Positions 34,658-47,580 are shown, counted from the stretch's first letter. The stretch is 64,000 nt of DNA from Aplectana chamaeleonis (GCA_029168955.1 JAPDOI010000871.1:167501-231500); one strand, 5' to 3'. Notes: a model not told the origin generated them from the sequence alone. A program made the numbers and translations.

Positions 34658-35356
34658 GCGGCCTTTTACATCCGCATCTGGTGAAGCGAACCATAAACTA
34701 CATAGAACGTTTTGTGAATTTCGCGATGAACTCTATAAATTCGTGCACTGCCTGAAGGTCACAATCATCATTCGCTTGATCCCGCGTGTTCTGAAGCGAG
34801 AAAAATCTAAAAATCCTCAATTTTCTCGATCTTTCTCGATGACTACATTTGCCAGAGGTTTAAAAGGCGAAAAATTCACACCCCTGGCTCTCACTGAGGC
34901 CGCGAGTTATGTGTAAATCTAAGTTTTAAACTTTGATCTCTGTCGAATACGTATATGAAATTTTAGTGATGCAAACAGCTTGTTTATGCCTTCTTTTTCA
35001 CTCTTGATTGCTTTTTTCGGCCTTAGCGGTGTCTATTGTCAAAGCCTGGATTTCTAAAGACTAACGATTAACGACTAACGATTTATGAGGATTTCGGCTC
35101 GTTGAACGACTAACGAATGACAACGTTCCAACTACGCATCACCCTGGATCCCATGGGAACTGAGTTGCTTTAACAGGTGTTGGCAGAAGTTTCAACCTGT
35201 CAGATTCTGTCAGTGGATGCAGGTTAAAATTATTTCCTCGTTTTGTTCCGATATCTGCACCCATTTTTTGGAAATTGGTAAGCGGAATTCCGAAGCCTAA
35301 AAACCTTCCGAAATCGGAAAACGGAAATCGGAATTCCGCTCATCCCTGGTCCGGAC

Positions 35357-36804
35357 CAGGGGTGCGCGAAAAATGTTGAAACCGAAGAAAAACGGAAACC
35401 GAAGAACTTGGCACAACTGAACACACCAGCCTTCCCAAGTCATCATTAGGTTGAGGTTTTTTCGTTTCCCCAAAATCATGAATATTCTTCTGATGATTCA
35501 CACTAGTCTCCGAAAAACCACCAAACAGCATTCCCCATGAAGCCGGCGATGGCCGGCAGGGACAGGCGCGGTGGAGTCGCGCCGCCAGTGTATGCCATAA
35601 ATCTTCTCATCGTAACAGCCACACCACATTCGAACACCTTAACGAGCACACCGTCGCCCAGGTCTCGAAAGCTTTCCACTGCATTCTCAGGCCCAACAGC
35701 AACAACAACTTTTGCTATGGAAAATATTGGAGAAAAGCTTTCAAGGATGATTTAGACTATTGACTGGAAGAAATGTTCAATTATCAGGTTCTTACCAAAG
35801 TACATGTTGCATGTTTTCCCTTTTTTCCAGAAGATGAACAAACTCTTGAACGAATGGACGAACTAAACATTGACCTTCCGTCTATCGTCTGCACATTCTT
35901 CTATTCTAGGGCGCTGCATACGCTGATGCTTGGAAAGACTCAATTTCAGTTTCAGCCATTTCTCCTGTCTGTTCTACGGCAGTATGGGGCAGAAAATGGG
36001 AAATACAAAGAAAAACGGACTTCGTGGCAATCGGTGGACGCTCGACAAGTACAGCATTCGATACTGTCAGAGCAACATATTTTGTAACATACTCATACAA
36101 ACGAATTCATGAAAAAAGTTCCCGTCAGCAGTCCTGTTCAAGACGCTTCTATCGGCAAATAAATTCGCATAGGGGTATGGTTTCCGCATTACATTTAGTC
36201 TGACGCATGGACAAAGCAGCTGGTCATGCGGTGTTGGCAGCTTCACCGGCCACCGTCGCAACCCCGTCCATTCGGCAGACTAAATTTGTTACGTGAACTA
36301 TACAAAACCGAGCATTTTTTTTGCAAAAGCGGTGTCTAGGTGATTAGCGGCGCATCGCCGTAAGTTACTTCGCAACTCACAAATTCAACTTTCGAAGCAC
36401 TTTTTGTGTTCGTCTGATGTAATGTTCTGTTGAGAAGGCCTTTTTGACTCCGGTCAATAGACGGAAAACGTGTATTTCTTTCTGTATTTCCCATTGATCC
36501 CAAGTCAAAGGTCAAAATGGAAGATTTCTGCTATCATCATCGCCTGATCAGTTCATAATTAGGGATTTTGAGGTGGAAATATGAAATTTTTGATGAATTT
36601 CCGGAATTGAATATAGTGTTTGTAACGGTACTATATGGGACTCTTTGGAGACAATTCAAAAATAACTTCAAGACAGGAATCGGGCCACTCTGAAGTAAGT
36701 TATTGCAAGGCATCGCAATGTGGGCGCAAAAAGGGTCGTGAAATGCCCTTTTGCAAAAAAAATAACTTGCTCGCTACTGTAGTTCGGTACTACAGGTATA
36801 AGGC
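35357..36804. other. hAT-like left end, then unassigned sequence
   Basis: CAGGGGTGCGCGAAAAATG starts directly after the H2 target duplication and is followed by AACCGAAGAAAAACGGAAAC words, so another word-array element may begin here. No matching right end was found. Plus frames at 35537-35755 (72 codons) and 35773-36087 (104 codons) have plausible composition but no family I recognise. They could be remnants of a gene or an element. Confidence 0.4.
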
Positions 36805-36812
36805 CATATTAG

Positions 36813-38373
36813 CAGGGCTGTGCGGAAATCTTTTTCAGGATTCCCGGTAAGGGAAACGGTAGAAAACTGGTCAAGAAACGCCGGAAACGGAAAAGACCAA
36901 AAAATCATGAGTTGTCTCATTCTAACGCTTTGTCGCTGCTCACTGCTCATGTTCGATAACCTATGGTTTCAGTCAACAAACTAATATTTATTCAAATTAT
37001 ATAAAATTACTATGGGGCACTCCACGGTTTCAAATTCTCACTTCCAAAAAATCCGATTAGACAGTTTCAAAAATTTTCAGTATATGTAGCAGCTCCTTCG
37101 AAACAGTGTAGAGCCTTCCCCCAGAGAGACCCAGGCTGTACCAGTTGTAGACGAAAGCTAGCGGCCGCGTTGCGTGTTCAAGGCTGATCTGAAGTCAATC
37201 TTCAGACCCTCACATACGACTTCTTAGATTTTATTTTGAACCCTGATTGCGTACCGGAGATAATATCACCCGATCACATTCAAAAAGGTAAAAGAAAACT
37301 TCTTGACGAGAATAGAAAAATTCGCTTGTGATCCGCCTATAGCACGCAGTGCCGCTGCCCGTGGCCACATTCCTCCCACCCAGATTCTTTCTTGGGGGAC
37401 AGGCTGTACGTGTACAGGCTGTACCCATTTTTATTGTTGTCGTAGAAGTAGAAAAATGGTTGGGACTGTAGCGGAAAGCCCCTTAAATTCATTCTAGGAG
37501 AAAAAGCTAATTAGAAAATTCCCCAAAAAGCGGTCAGATTTCCTGCCACGCCTATATTGTGTTACCATTCTAGAGAGGGGGGGGACGCAATTCGAGAACC
37601 GCGAACATTGTCGAGGATCTCAGCCAGGCTCAGATATTGAACTGAACACAAGAGTTTGAAAGAGATTCTCAGCCACTCATGATGCCTTCAAATACAATAC
37701 CCGCACTAATTTGCTCAAAAAAGTCGCGATATTGCGACTTTTGGTCATAACTCGGCTAAAAGTGACCCGTTCGGGGAGCTAGGGGCATATTTGGAATCAA
37801 CATCGAGAGCTATTCCTTTTGAGCACACACATTTCTTGTCCTGCAAACAAGGCATATAGGGCTAACAGGAAAATCGAGTGAACGGAAACAACACCGACGT
37901 TCTGTTCTCAGCTCAAACGGGACCAATCGACCTGGGACTTGGCCTACAACTTTACTTTCTGATCCTCTTTCAAATAAGCACTGCGGCAGCCAATCCGGAA
38001 GAGCCGATTCTTCATCCCCTTCACATGTGCCAAGTCCATTCTCGCCTCAAACGGGACCATGTTAAGAGATATCTGTGCTCATAATAAAGAGCTCTCGATG
38101 TTGATTCCAAATGTGCCCCTAGCTCCCCGAACGGGATGTTTTGAGCCGTGTTATGACGAAAAGTCGCAAAAGTCGCGATTTCGCAACTTTTGGGGCTTTT
38201 TTTAAATAGTGCGGGTATCGTACCCTTGCCAGACCCACTACCATAACCCGCGTAACACTAATTTCTTCCGTTTTCGGGCCCAAAAAGTCGGAAACGGAAA
38301 CGGAGCGAAGCAGCCAAAAAACACCGGAAATACGGAAACGGAATCGGAAACGGAACAGTTCCGCACAGCCCTA
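36813..38373. mobile_element. hAT-like element H5, GGAAACGG word array, 8-bp TSD
   Basis: CATATTAG lies exactly at 36805-36812 and 38374-38381. The left end is CAGGGCTGTGCGGAAATC and the right end is AGTTCCGCACAGCCCT plus A (last base mutated). AAACGG-containing words occur at 36850-36890 and 38285-38360. It carries a TA-flanked palindrome at 37700-38215. No ORF. Confidence 0.83.
37700..38215. mobile_element. TA-flanked long-palindrome element inside H5
   Basis: CCCGCACTAA on the left and TAGTGCGGG on the right, each next to TA (37698-37699, 38216-38217). The arms pair over long stretches, for example CCCGTTCGGGGAGCTAGGGG with CCCCTAGCTCCCCGAACGGG. 516 bp, no transposase. Confidence 0.85.
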
Positions 38374-38381
38374 CATATTAG

Positions 38382-40012
38382 GCTACGTAATCCGGGTTGG
38401 AGCTAGAGCACATTGAAAAAAATCACATCGTGGGGCAGGAAGCACGCGTTATGTAGAGGGTAAGCAGCATACACATTCATTTCTTCCTAGAACAAACTCT
38501 CTGTCATGTTTTTTTGTTGGCTCATTAAAGATTTGAGAGAGACGACAATAAGTGAATCACAGACAGGGCCGAAGAAAAAAAATGCAGAGCGCCCTGCAAA
38601 CCTCGCTGACGAGTGGGGTAGGTATCCATATGAGTAATTAGGCAATTTAATAATTCTTCATTGGTAAAAATTTTGTGAAAGCTGACATTAATTGATCATC
38701 ATACTTGCAGCGAATTGTTTGGAGCGTTGGAACGGAACGCACTGACCGTTTTGGTTCCCTATTGTCTATGTAATTGGCGTTGACGAAAATTTCCTGCATG
38801 TGAAGTCCGTCCAGATAAGACTGTTCGCCCGCGCGGACGGCGTGAGCCTCAAGCAGCCATCGCAAGAGCATTATCCGGGCAAACTTCCCCAGGCCGCAAA
38901 CAACTAATTGGGATAGTACTCACTATTCGTTTAATATTCCCGTTGATCGATTGAACAGTACCAAAAATGTCTTCGCAACGACCGTTCAACACGCAGGCCG
39001 ACCGCGTGTGCGAACGATCTCATTCGGGCCGACTTTATACTACAACATCAAGAATGAACCAAAAGGGTCAGACCGATTCATGCAAACTGTAATGATAGTG
39101 TTGATGTTTAATGACAGCTGTATCAGTGGACATTTTTTACAGAGGTTTTCGTTGTCGAGTTCGTCATATTAGATCAAAATATTGGAAAATAAGCAGAAAT
39201 TGTGCGTGTTGCTACAATCATGAAGAAACGCCGAAAGATGCTACAATAGTCCTTCTTGGAGTGAATACTTTCTTGACTTGGACTCGTAGCTCGTGACAAC
39301 TAATTAGACTTTGATGTTTACTATAGGTTGATAATAGAGTCGGCTAGAATTTGAAAGGATGTATTGCGTATAACATTACCAGGGAAGTTCAAAAACTGAA
39401 AACAACGTCCTCGAAAATGAGCACCTGAAACATGTGAACATTAAAGCACAGGTACAAGAATGATGCCATCCTTTCTAAGGTCCTAGTTATACTCCGGCGG
39501 GAAGAGAATTCCAAGCGTGAACATTGCAGCGGCTTACCGAGATACCCGCGGTTGCTTTAATCACCCACGAAATTTTGCGTACAACGCAGCAAAAATTGTA
39601 GACCAGAATTTCTTGAAGGCACAGCCCAACTTCGAAATCGTTCTTTAGTATTCCTGCTTGCCATAGTAGAGAATTTTTTCGCTAATCATGGTCGTGACTA
39701 GCAAATCGCTCACAACGCACAAAGAACAGAGTCAATCTCCCCCTCCTCCGAAGATTGTGATGCTTAGCGACGAGAATTTCTTGGACGAGTTGTCTTGTTT
39801 TCTATTTTCTACCGTAAGTCGCTGCCATGGCATTGTATCAGATCACAATGCATATAAAACTAGATGAATAGCGAATAGATTATTCAAGAATAGATTTTAA
39901 TGGAAATCCACCGCGCGTCTTTTCCCCATCTGGATTGAAAACTTGTCGATGACCATACCGCATTTTCACTCCTCTGGGGAAGTGGCCAACGTTTTTCCTT
40001 GCCTACTTTCAT
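38382..40012. other. No supported gene
   Basis: Short frames on both strands (74 codons or fewer), no recognised domain or repeat. Confidence 0.45.
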
Positions 40013-40985
<973 letters not shown>

Positions 40986-41679
40986 TCACCAAATTGAGAT
41001 TTAGCGCTTGTCAGGGGTTGCTAGTACATATATGTAGTACACCGCGGCCGGGCTATGACATCAGAACCTGCCTAGAGGTTGGAGTGTGCATATAAATACT
41101 GTAAATGTATTCAACAAGATACTTCATTAGTAAGTGAGGAAAGTTCGGTCTGTGCCAAAGTAGGCTTGTTACCACCACTACATGGCATGGAAGAATGAGT
41201 TTTGAATTGCGTCGAGTGTTGAAGAGGGCTGTGATCTACTACACCTGGTATAACTAACATCTCTGGAGCTCGCTGAATACTACTCTCGTAGGTTCCGCCT
41301 CTTTTCCAATTAGCAGGGTCATGGCAGCATATACTGTGGTTACGCCCGCTTAGTTATGATTGGTCGACGATATGTAGCGCATACAGTAAACCAAGCAGTA
41401 TATGCTGCGTAGGTGCTGTAGGTGTCAGCATATCCTGCGCACACAGCAGCATATCCTGCGAAGTTCCTGAAGCGCGAACGCACGCATGAAAGCGGCGGCG
41501 AGGTTCAGGCAGCGTTCGAATTCAAATTAGGCGCGATAATGAGACTGCGCGTCAAGACCCAAGCCCCTCTATTGATCCCATCTTTCGTTCTCGGCAAGGA
41601 AATCACTTTAAGGTAAGTTTAGTGTTTTAATTGGTTTTAATCATATTTCTTTTTGGTCCAATGCACAGTGAACCTCCCC

Positions 41680-42372
41680 TTAAAGGCAGTGTTCACGATT
41701 ATTCTCGATTTTGATATTAATTGCTAACTCGATTGTTTGGCAACCGGGTAGAACTGAAATAACGAAGAAATCGAGAAAGACGCTCGAGAATGGTATCAAA
41801 TACTTTCGGTGCTATGTGGGAAGGGGCGGGGGTCTACTGTTGTATCGCACTTGGCCACGCTTATTTTCCCGTGCCACGATGACTCTCCTGATTTTGGCTG
41901 GGGAGGGAAACATCGGGTAGATGCTCAAATTTAGTGCGGCACGGAAAAATGGGCGTGGCCAAGTGCACCGCGCCACAGTGGCCCTCTCCCCAGCCCACAT
42001 AGCACCATACTTTCACCCCACCTTTTTACTCTCACTGCAACTGTTCGTTGTGACAGTGAAATCTTTTGTGGATCCGTCTTTGCAATTTTCTGCTTTCTGT
42101 CGGTCCGTTCTCTCCTTTGGGCCCTAACTCATACTGTTTTGCTTGAAATATTTTTCTATTTTTGATGGGCCCCATTTTTTACCGGTGACAACCACCGCGA
42201 ACATGTTCATCCAACCAGACATCTAGTCCAGGTCAGAGAATAATGTCACTGAAATAAGACGCTTTATAGCGTTTCACGCTGTTTCTCCGTGATTTCGGTA
42301 AGACTTGGTTGCCAAGGCGTTGTTTTGAAAGGAAAACTCGGGACTGAAAATCATCGTGAACACTGCCTTGAA
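41680..42372. mobile_element. TTAA-type MITE, family A, with an internal insert
   Basis: The left end TTAAAGGCAGTGTTCACGAT and right end ATCGTGAACACTGCCTTGAA (right TTAA changed). Compared with the 412-bp copy at 899-1310, about 280 bp is extra (about 41735-42012). The extra part has its own inverted ends (GGTGCTATGTGGG and CCCACATAGCACC) and the GGCACGGAAAAATGGGCGTG motif. Confidence 0.85.
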
Positions 42373-43309
42373 TGGATTCAGTATCTCGAGATAGAAATAT
42401 CGGTGCAAAACTTTTTTCCGCAGGGCTACCGTAATCCTTTATTAAATAGTGCCGGCTGCATGGCTGCGAACTTTGTCACATATCTTACGGCGATCCTCTT
42501 AATTTCTGACCAGCTTTACGTTACTATTAGCCATTCAAATATTAGTAGTGGCTCTGTGATTTAGATGCATCCGTGGACATATTGTGCTCTTTCCTAGCTC
42601 TTGTTTCAACGTTTCTCTCTTAGTTCTTTCATGGTCTAATAATTTTTTTTGTGAAGTTTTCTAATCATCAATCAACAAAATCCTTATGGCGGCAAAATTT
42701 TTGCGCATATTCCCCTAAAAACCTCTATTTTAGGGCGGACATCCGTCAGTACGTTCTGCAAAACGAAGAGCTTGTTCCTGCCCCGGTGGGTATACATTTA
42801 CACTTTTTTCAATAAGTTTCAGCCTGAAAATGCTCTTCAATACCGATTTCAGAAGAAGACCGTTCTGGGAATCTCGGCCACCCCAAATTCAAGCGAGGGC
42901 ACAGTGGGCCCCAGAAGCACGGGTGTTTAGAAAACTGTTTTTATTTTGATGGCAGTTCTTCATTTTTTGTCTTTACATGTTCGTCTCTGCTTTATGTCTG
43001 ATGATAGGATCTATTTTGATCTTTTAGTTAGTATGTATTTGCTTTTTTCTGTTAATGTTATCTGAAGATAGGATCTATTTTGATCTCTTTGTTACTATGT
43101 GTTTTTTCTGTTGATGTTATTCCAAAGCCGGGCCCAAGCCAGTGAATGAAGTGACAGTGCAATATTTTTGTGTTGATTATGAATTAATAAACATTACACA
43201 AGCTTTCTTGAGCGTTCTTTTTTGTCGCACGGCGCTAACTCTACGTGAGCAGAACGTTAGGGCTACAGATTTTTTGCTGAGAGCGTCCGCGACAATTGTT
43301 GGCGTGAGC

Positions 43310-43571
43310 CAGGGGCCAGATGCATCAACGCTCAGGGTTGGGCAGGGACTGAGCTGTCGGCGCCTTTGTAGATCTTCGTAGATCCTTAAATCAGTCGTGC
43401 CCCTGCAGTGTCTTTCGCTTCCCCAGGCGCCTAACATCCTAGCTGGGGCGGCTGGGGAAGCCAAGGACATCGCAGGGGCACGATTGATTCTGTGATCTAC
43501 AGAGATCTTCAAAGACGCCGGCTGCCCTGCCCATACCCCAACCCGGAGCGTTGATGCTTCCGACCCCTGGA
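43310..43571. mobile_element. Foldback element, about 262 bp
   Basis: The left arm CAGGGGCCAGATGCATCAAC and right arm GTTGATGCTTCCGACCCCTG are inverted, with further pairing inside (GGCGCCTTTGTAGATCTTCG against a degenerate complement near 43495-43515). No ORF is supported, since the 111-codon minus frame reads through the palindrome. Confidence 0.75.
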
Positions 43572-43589
43572 TGCTAAGAATTCATTGTT

Positions 43590-43885
43590 AACAATGCGGC
43601 AGCATATGCTGTCCTGAGCCTGAAGGCCAAGAATCCATGGCAGCAGCATATGCCGTCATGCGCCTGAAAGCCAAGAATCCATTGCAGCAGCATATGCTGC
43701 GAGAATCAGCAGCATATGCTGTCGTGAGCCTGATGGCCAAGAATTCATAGCCGCAGCATATGCTGCGCTCAAGGCAGCATATGCCGCAAAGGAGGAGATG
43801 AGTTTTGACGAAATATGCTGCTACATTGCTGCTAGCCACAAATCCATATCGGCAGCATATAGGGCACTCAGGGCCGGATATGCTG
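43590..43885. repeat. GCAGCATATGCTGC word cluster
   Basis: At least nine variants of GCAGCATATGC or GCATATGCTGC in 300 bp, several within a longer repeat containing GCCAAGAATCCAT. Each core word is a palindrome. A smaller cluster (GCAGCATATACTG, GCATATCCTGCG) lies at 41333-41465, at the other end of the parent element. Confidence 0.85.
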
Positions 43886-45256
43886 CGAGAACTCCGCCCC
43901 TTTTTTCAATACCACTCTCATGACCCGGCCGGTGATCCTGTCTTGATGCGAGAGTGGTATTCAGCGAATCCCAGAGATGTATAGTTATTCTAAAACTCTT
44001 CCGAAGATATCAGGGCACAATCCCCGCGCTAAGTTTTGTAAAAAAAGGCGAGCATTTGCAAACTTGCCAGAAAAGTGTCCGATGCTTATAACTTTTCTGA
44101 ACGAAGACTTTTCCGGATACTATGAGCGCTATCATATTCATAGCTAAAATTCCTACCTAATAATGTGCTTTGCGGACCGAAGTTCGCTGAAAGCGCTCTG
44201 TTCTTGAATGAAATTGTTTCTGCGGTCGTTTTTGGAAAAGGTCGCGCGCGGCAAAGTGCGGCGGAACTTTTAGTAGTTTTAGTAACTTTGTACAAGTAGA
44301 AGAGCGATCTCCTCTGAGAGAACTGCCCGCAATCGTACCGCAATCGTACCGCAATCGTGCCTCTGCGGCGCCGGCCGGCACCGCAGAGGCACTATTGCGG
44401 TACGACTGCGGTACGATTGCGGGCAGCCACGACCTTGCCGCAATAGCCCCGCAATCGTACCGCAATAGCGCCTTCGTCTCAGCTTTGACGCTCCTGCTGA
44501 GCCTATAATTTTGTTTCCAAGCCATTTCTGCTATCACTAAGTCATTATTGGCCACGTCTTCTTGATTCTTACACAATCTCTACTGAATAAAGTATCTTCC
44601 CGTGGCCCATAGATTTAATTCACTTTCAGTAGCAGTATCCGCACACTAGACGCCAAAGAATCGGCTGGCTAAACCACGAATACGTGCTGTGTAGTTACGT
44701 TGGCACTATAGTTCACGAGAAAGCGCAGCTACATGGTATTACATGCAGCTATTTGTTCCTACATATCTATTCTCCGACGAACTTGTGTCTATTTTGAAAG
44801 TCTATTTACTTTTGGTATGGAACGATTACACTCAATTTTTTGTCACAGTAGAATTAATAAAATTTGTATTGCTTCCATAGAGTATTTCAGGTTTATCCGA
44901 ATGAGACTGCTTGCCCACGCGGCCGGTGGGCATGTTGACCGGCCGCCGCGAAGGTTTTTTTGTATTCGTGAATAGATTACCACGAATATCAGCCCAATTG
45001 GGAACAATATTCCAGTTAGCTGCCTCTTAGTCGTCGGTCAGCTCGTCTGAAAAATGCCTTCGTGAGGCCTAGTGCATACTTCCAGCAACGAGCGACGCGG
45101 TGGGTGTCGCCTCAAAGTGAGAAAATCTTTGGTAAGGGACCAGAGAGTGAATAGACTTGGCATCATCCTAGTGGAGTGAATATTCAAATTAATGAAGGCA
45201 ACTTAGGGGAGTAGCTACCGAAGAAGAGTAAACCCTTCGCTTGCAACACCTAATTA

Positions 45257-46493
45257 TTAGGGTGAGTCATAAGTTCTTGGAATTTTTCAAAAGTTCATAA
45301 TAATTCGCGCGCGAATAGATCAAATGACACTCGTGCGCGGTTGTTTGCTAGGTAAATCAAACCTCGTTAATCAATACCTGCCAGCCCTCGAAACGCCATT
45401 CGTGGCTCAGTAAAATGTCGGAAAAAGAGCACGCTCGCGAACTGATTCTTCACTACTTCGAAAGAGGTTTCCCAGCTGCTCAAACTGTTAAGGAAATAAG
45501 GGCCAACGAAGGAAGGTATCGAATTGCTGCCAGTACTGTGTACAACTGGTATCAAAAGTTTCGCTCCGGCAGCTGCTCTCTGACGGACAAGCCGAGATGT
45601 GGAAGGCCACGAATTCACCACCCCACGTTGGCGGCGAATGAGCTGGAGAAAAACCCGCACCTTCACAGCAGAGGTCTCGCCCAGCTTACAGGGAGTTAGC
45701 AGTCGACCGCAGTTCACCAGCTACACAATATGGGACTGAGACCGAAGAAGCCGTCCGGGATTCCTCACACTTTATCCGACACCGACAGGAATCGCAGGAT
45801 GGTCATTTGTCCAGAACTACTGAAACGGCACCACAAAGGAAGTTTTTCTGGTCGCATCATTACATGTTATGAAAAGTGGTGCTACTATAACAATCCTGAC
45901 CTGTCTGTGCAGTGGGTTAAGCCCTCTGAGTCGCCAGATCCTGTGCAACGTCGGGATATCCACGGAAAAAAGTCTACTGACCGTTTTTTGGTCCAATGAT
46001 GGAGTTGTGTTCTGGAAATTACTTCCGCCAGGAAAGACTATAGATGCTGACTACGTCTGCCAGAAACTAGAGGAAATGGTCACCAACGCGGAGAAAAATG
46101 GACGAAAACGTGACCAGATCCTACTACTCTGGGACAACTGCCGCCTACACATAGCGAAAAAAACTCAAGAAAAACTGAAGGAGCTGCAGTTGGAAACTCT
46201 CCCTCATCCAGCCTACAGTACAGATATTGCTCCATCGGACTACCATTTATTCAGAAGCCTCGAACACTGGTTGAGGGGAAAGCAGCTTAAGACCGAAAAG
46301 CACTTGAGGACCGAGTTGGACGCTTTGTTTGCATCGAAGCAGCGCTCATTCTACGACTACGGTATTCGAAGTCTCGCTCGTCGTTGGCAGAAAGTTGTTC
46401 GTTGTAATGGCTCTTACTTTGAATAAATTTGTTACCTTGTGTTTAAGAAAAAAATAAAAATAAAAAATTCCAAGAACTTATGACTCACCCTAA
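45257..46493 (+). mobile_element. Mariner element, identical 31-bp terminal inverted repeats
   Basis: The ends start TTAGGGTGAGTCATAAGTTC (45257-45287) and are matched by a perfect 31-bp reverse complement (46463-46493). TA target duplications lie at 45255-45256 and 46494-46495. Total length is 1,237 bp, normal for mariner. The transposase inside is broken, but the ends are undamaged. Confidence 0.96.
45415..46426 (+). pseudogene. Mariner transposase (DD34D family), inactivated
   Basis: It would catalyse cut-and-paste transposition at TA. The N-terminal helix-turn-helix region is in the 45415-45699 frame (HARELILHYFERGFPAAQTV, then STVYNWYQKFRSGSCSL). The second catalytic aspartate is in LLLWDNCRLHIAKK and the third in AYSTDIAPSDYHLF, with 34 residues between them, the DD34D signature. 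Damage: TAG at 45697-45699 (after QLTGS); a frame change at the A run near 45966-45971 (before LLTVFW); and at the first catalytic site the usual D-E-K-W is Y-E-K-W (ITCYEKWCYY), so the first aspartate is lost. The overall span of about 337 codons fits the family's usual length. Confidence 0.93.
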
Positions 46494-46561
46494 TAATATA
46501 CCGGATTTTCTTTTTTAGGGGTAAATGCACTTCTAATCCACAGGCCTCTATTTTAGATGTA

Positions 46562-47044
46562 CAATACCGCCGCTATCCAAGGGAAAAAATGGGCGAAATG
46601 GGCAAAGTGGGCAACTAAACCGTCTTTCGACCACAAATCGCCTCAAAGTGCTCCGTTTTCAATTTCGAAAACGCTGAAATGTACAGCATGTCGTGATCTA
46701 GCCGATAGTGTGATAATATTTTGCGACATTTGAGAGCAACATTATTTTTCAAGGCGGAATACATTTTCATTTTGACCATGCTAGAGATCGGGTACGGTTG
46801 TTTTTGATCGAATGGGCTCACTATCTTGTGATAACATTATCAAATTCATAACTAACTTCATATTAAGAAGGCGTTTTCATCAGTGAATTCCAAATTTGTC
46901 TCATATAGTTAGATAGATTGTGGCACGGTGAACATTTTGGTCCTTTCGAAATTAAAAACGGAGCACTTTGGTGCGTGTTGGGGTCGAAAGACGCTTTAGT
47001 TGCCCACTTTTCCCATTTTTTTCCCTTGGATAGCGGCGGTATTG
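46562..47044. mobile_element. TA-flanked long-inverted-end element
   Basis: The left end CAATACCGCCGCTATCCAAG and right end CTTGGATAGCGGCGGTATTG, with TA on each side (46560-46561, 47045-47046). The inner arms also pair (AGTGGGCAACTAAACCGTCT with a near complement). 483 bp without a transposase. It sits 67 bp from the mariner. Confidence 0.88.
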
Positions 47045-47580
47045 TACTTCAACTAGAGGTGTACTTCTAATAGGAGGTGTACTTCTACCATTTCGACAAA
47101 CAGACCCCAGATTCGTTTTCGGCACCCTAGAATACCCTTACATACAAGTTTTGAGCAAATCCGATTTCTTTTTCAAAACATCCCAAATACCTCCTGATAT
47201 CCCCTTACCTTATCGTGAAATTTTAGCAAAGCTCATAACTCAGTGGGGTCATCGTATCTGCGGGTGAGGAAAACCACCCTCACTGCCAGGTTTACGATGT
47301 CATTTAAACGGGGAATGGCTAAAATTTTACTGAAGTCTTAGATATGCTTTTAATTCGTATTGTTTTCTGAAATTTCGCGACTTTTTCTAGCGTCTGTTTT
47401 ATACGACATACTCAATGAATGAATGAATGAACTTTTTGGAACCAGCAGCTTGGGGCGTGGTACTGCAAAGTTTTACTATAGATGTACAAGAGATACTGGC
47501 ATTACGTTTCGTTTCCGCAGATCCGATCTACGCTTTGTAAACTTCGCTAGTAAGATGGTCATTCGTTTCTCAAAAACCAA
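47045..47580. other. No supported gene
   Basis: Unassigned sequence between the palindromic element and a partial family A MITE. No recognisable frame. Confidence 0.45.

Larger units (their letters stand above)
25721..35146. mobile_element. hAT-like element H3 (second shell), AACGACTAACG words
   Basis: GATCCCAT occurs exactly at 25713-25720 and 35147-35154. The left end is CAGTGCTGTGCGTTATTGCG and the right end is CCAACTACGCATCACCCTG, so the inverted ends are imperfect. ACTAACGA-type words follow the left end and crowd 35055-35125 on the right. It sits wholly inside H2 and contains H4. Confidence 0.83.
25395..35348. mobile_element. hAT-like element H2 (outermost shell), CGGAAATCGGAA words
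   Basis: The left end CAGGGATGAGCGGAATG and right end GGAATTCCGCTCATCCCTG are inverted. They are flanked by ATCCGGAC (25387-25394) and GTCCGGAC (35349-35356), an 8-bp duplication with one mismatch. The CGGAAAT/ATTTCGG word array lies at 25430-25580 on the left and 35270-35340 on the right. Its own sequence is only about 330 bp left and 200 bp right. Everything between belongs to later insertions. No transposase remains. Confidence 0.78.
41249..43993. mobile_element. Inverted-end element with GCAGCATATGCTGC arrays
   Basis: The left end TATAACTAACATCTCTGG..GCTGAATACTACTCTCG is mirrored by CGAGAGTGGTATTCAGCG..CCAGAGATGTATAGTTATT (written as complementary strands) at 43940-43993. Palindromic GCAGCATATGCTGC words crowd the inner sides of both ends. 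It contains the TTAA MITE at 41680-42372 and a foldback at 43310-43571. No ORF of its own is supported. The class is unknown. Confidence 0.65.

Noticed and set aside
43177..43512. 111-codon minus ORF
   Set aside because: It runs through a foldback element and has no recognisable domain.
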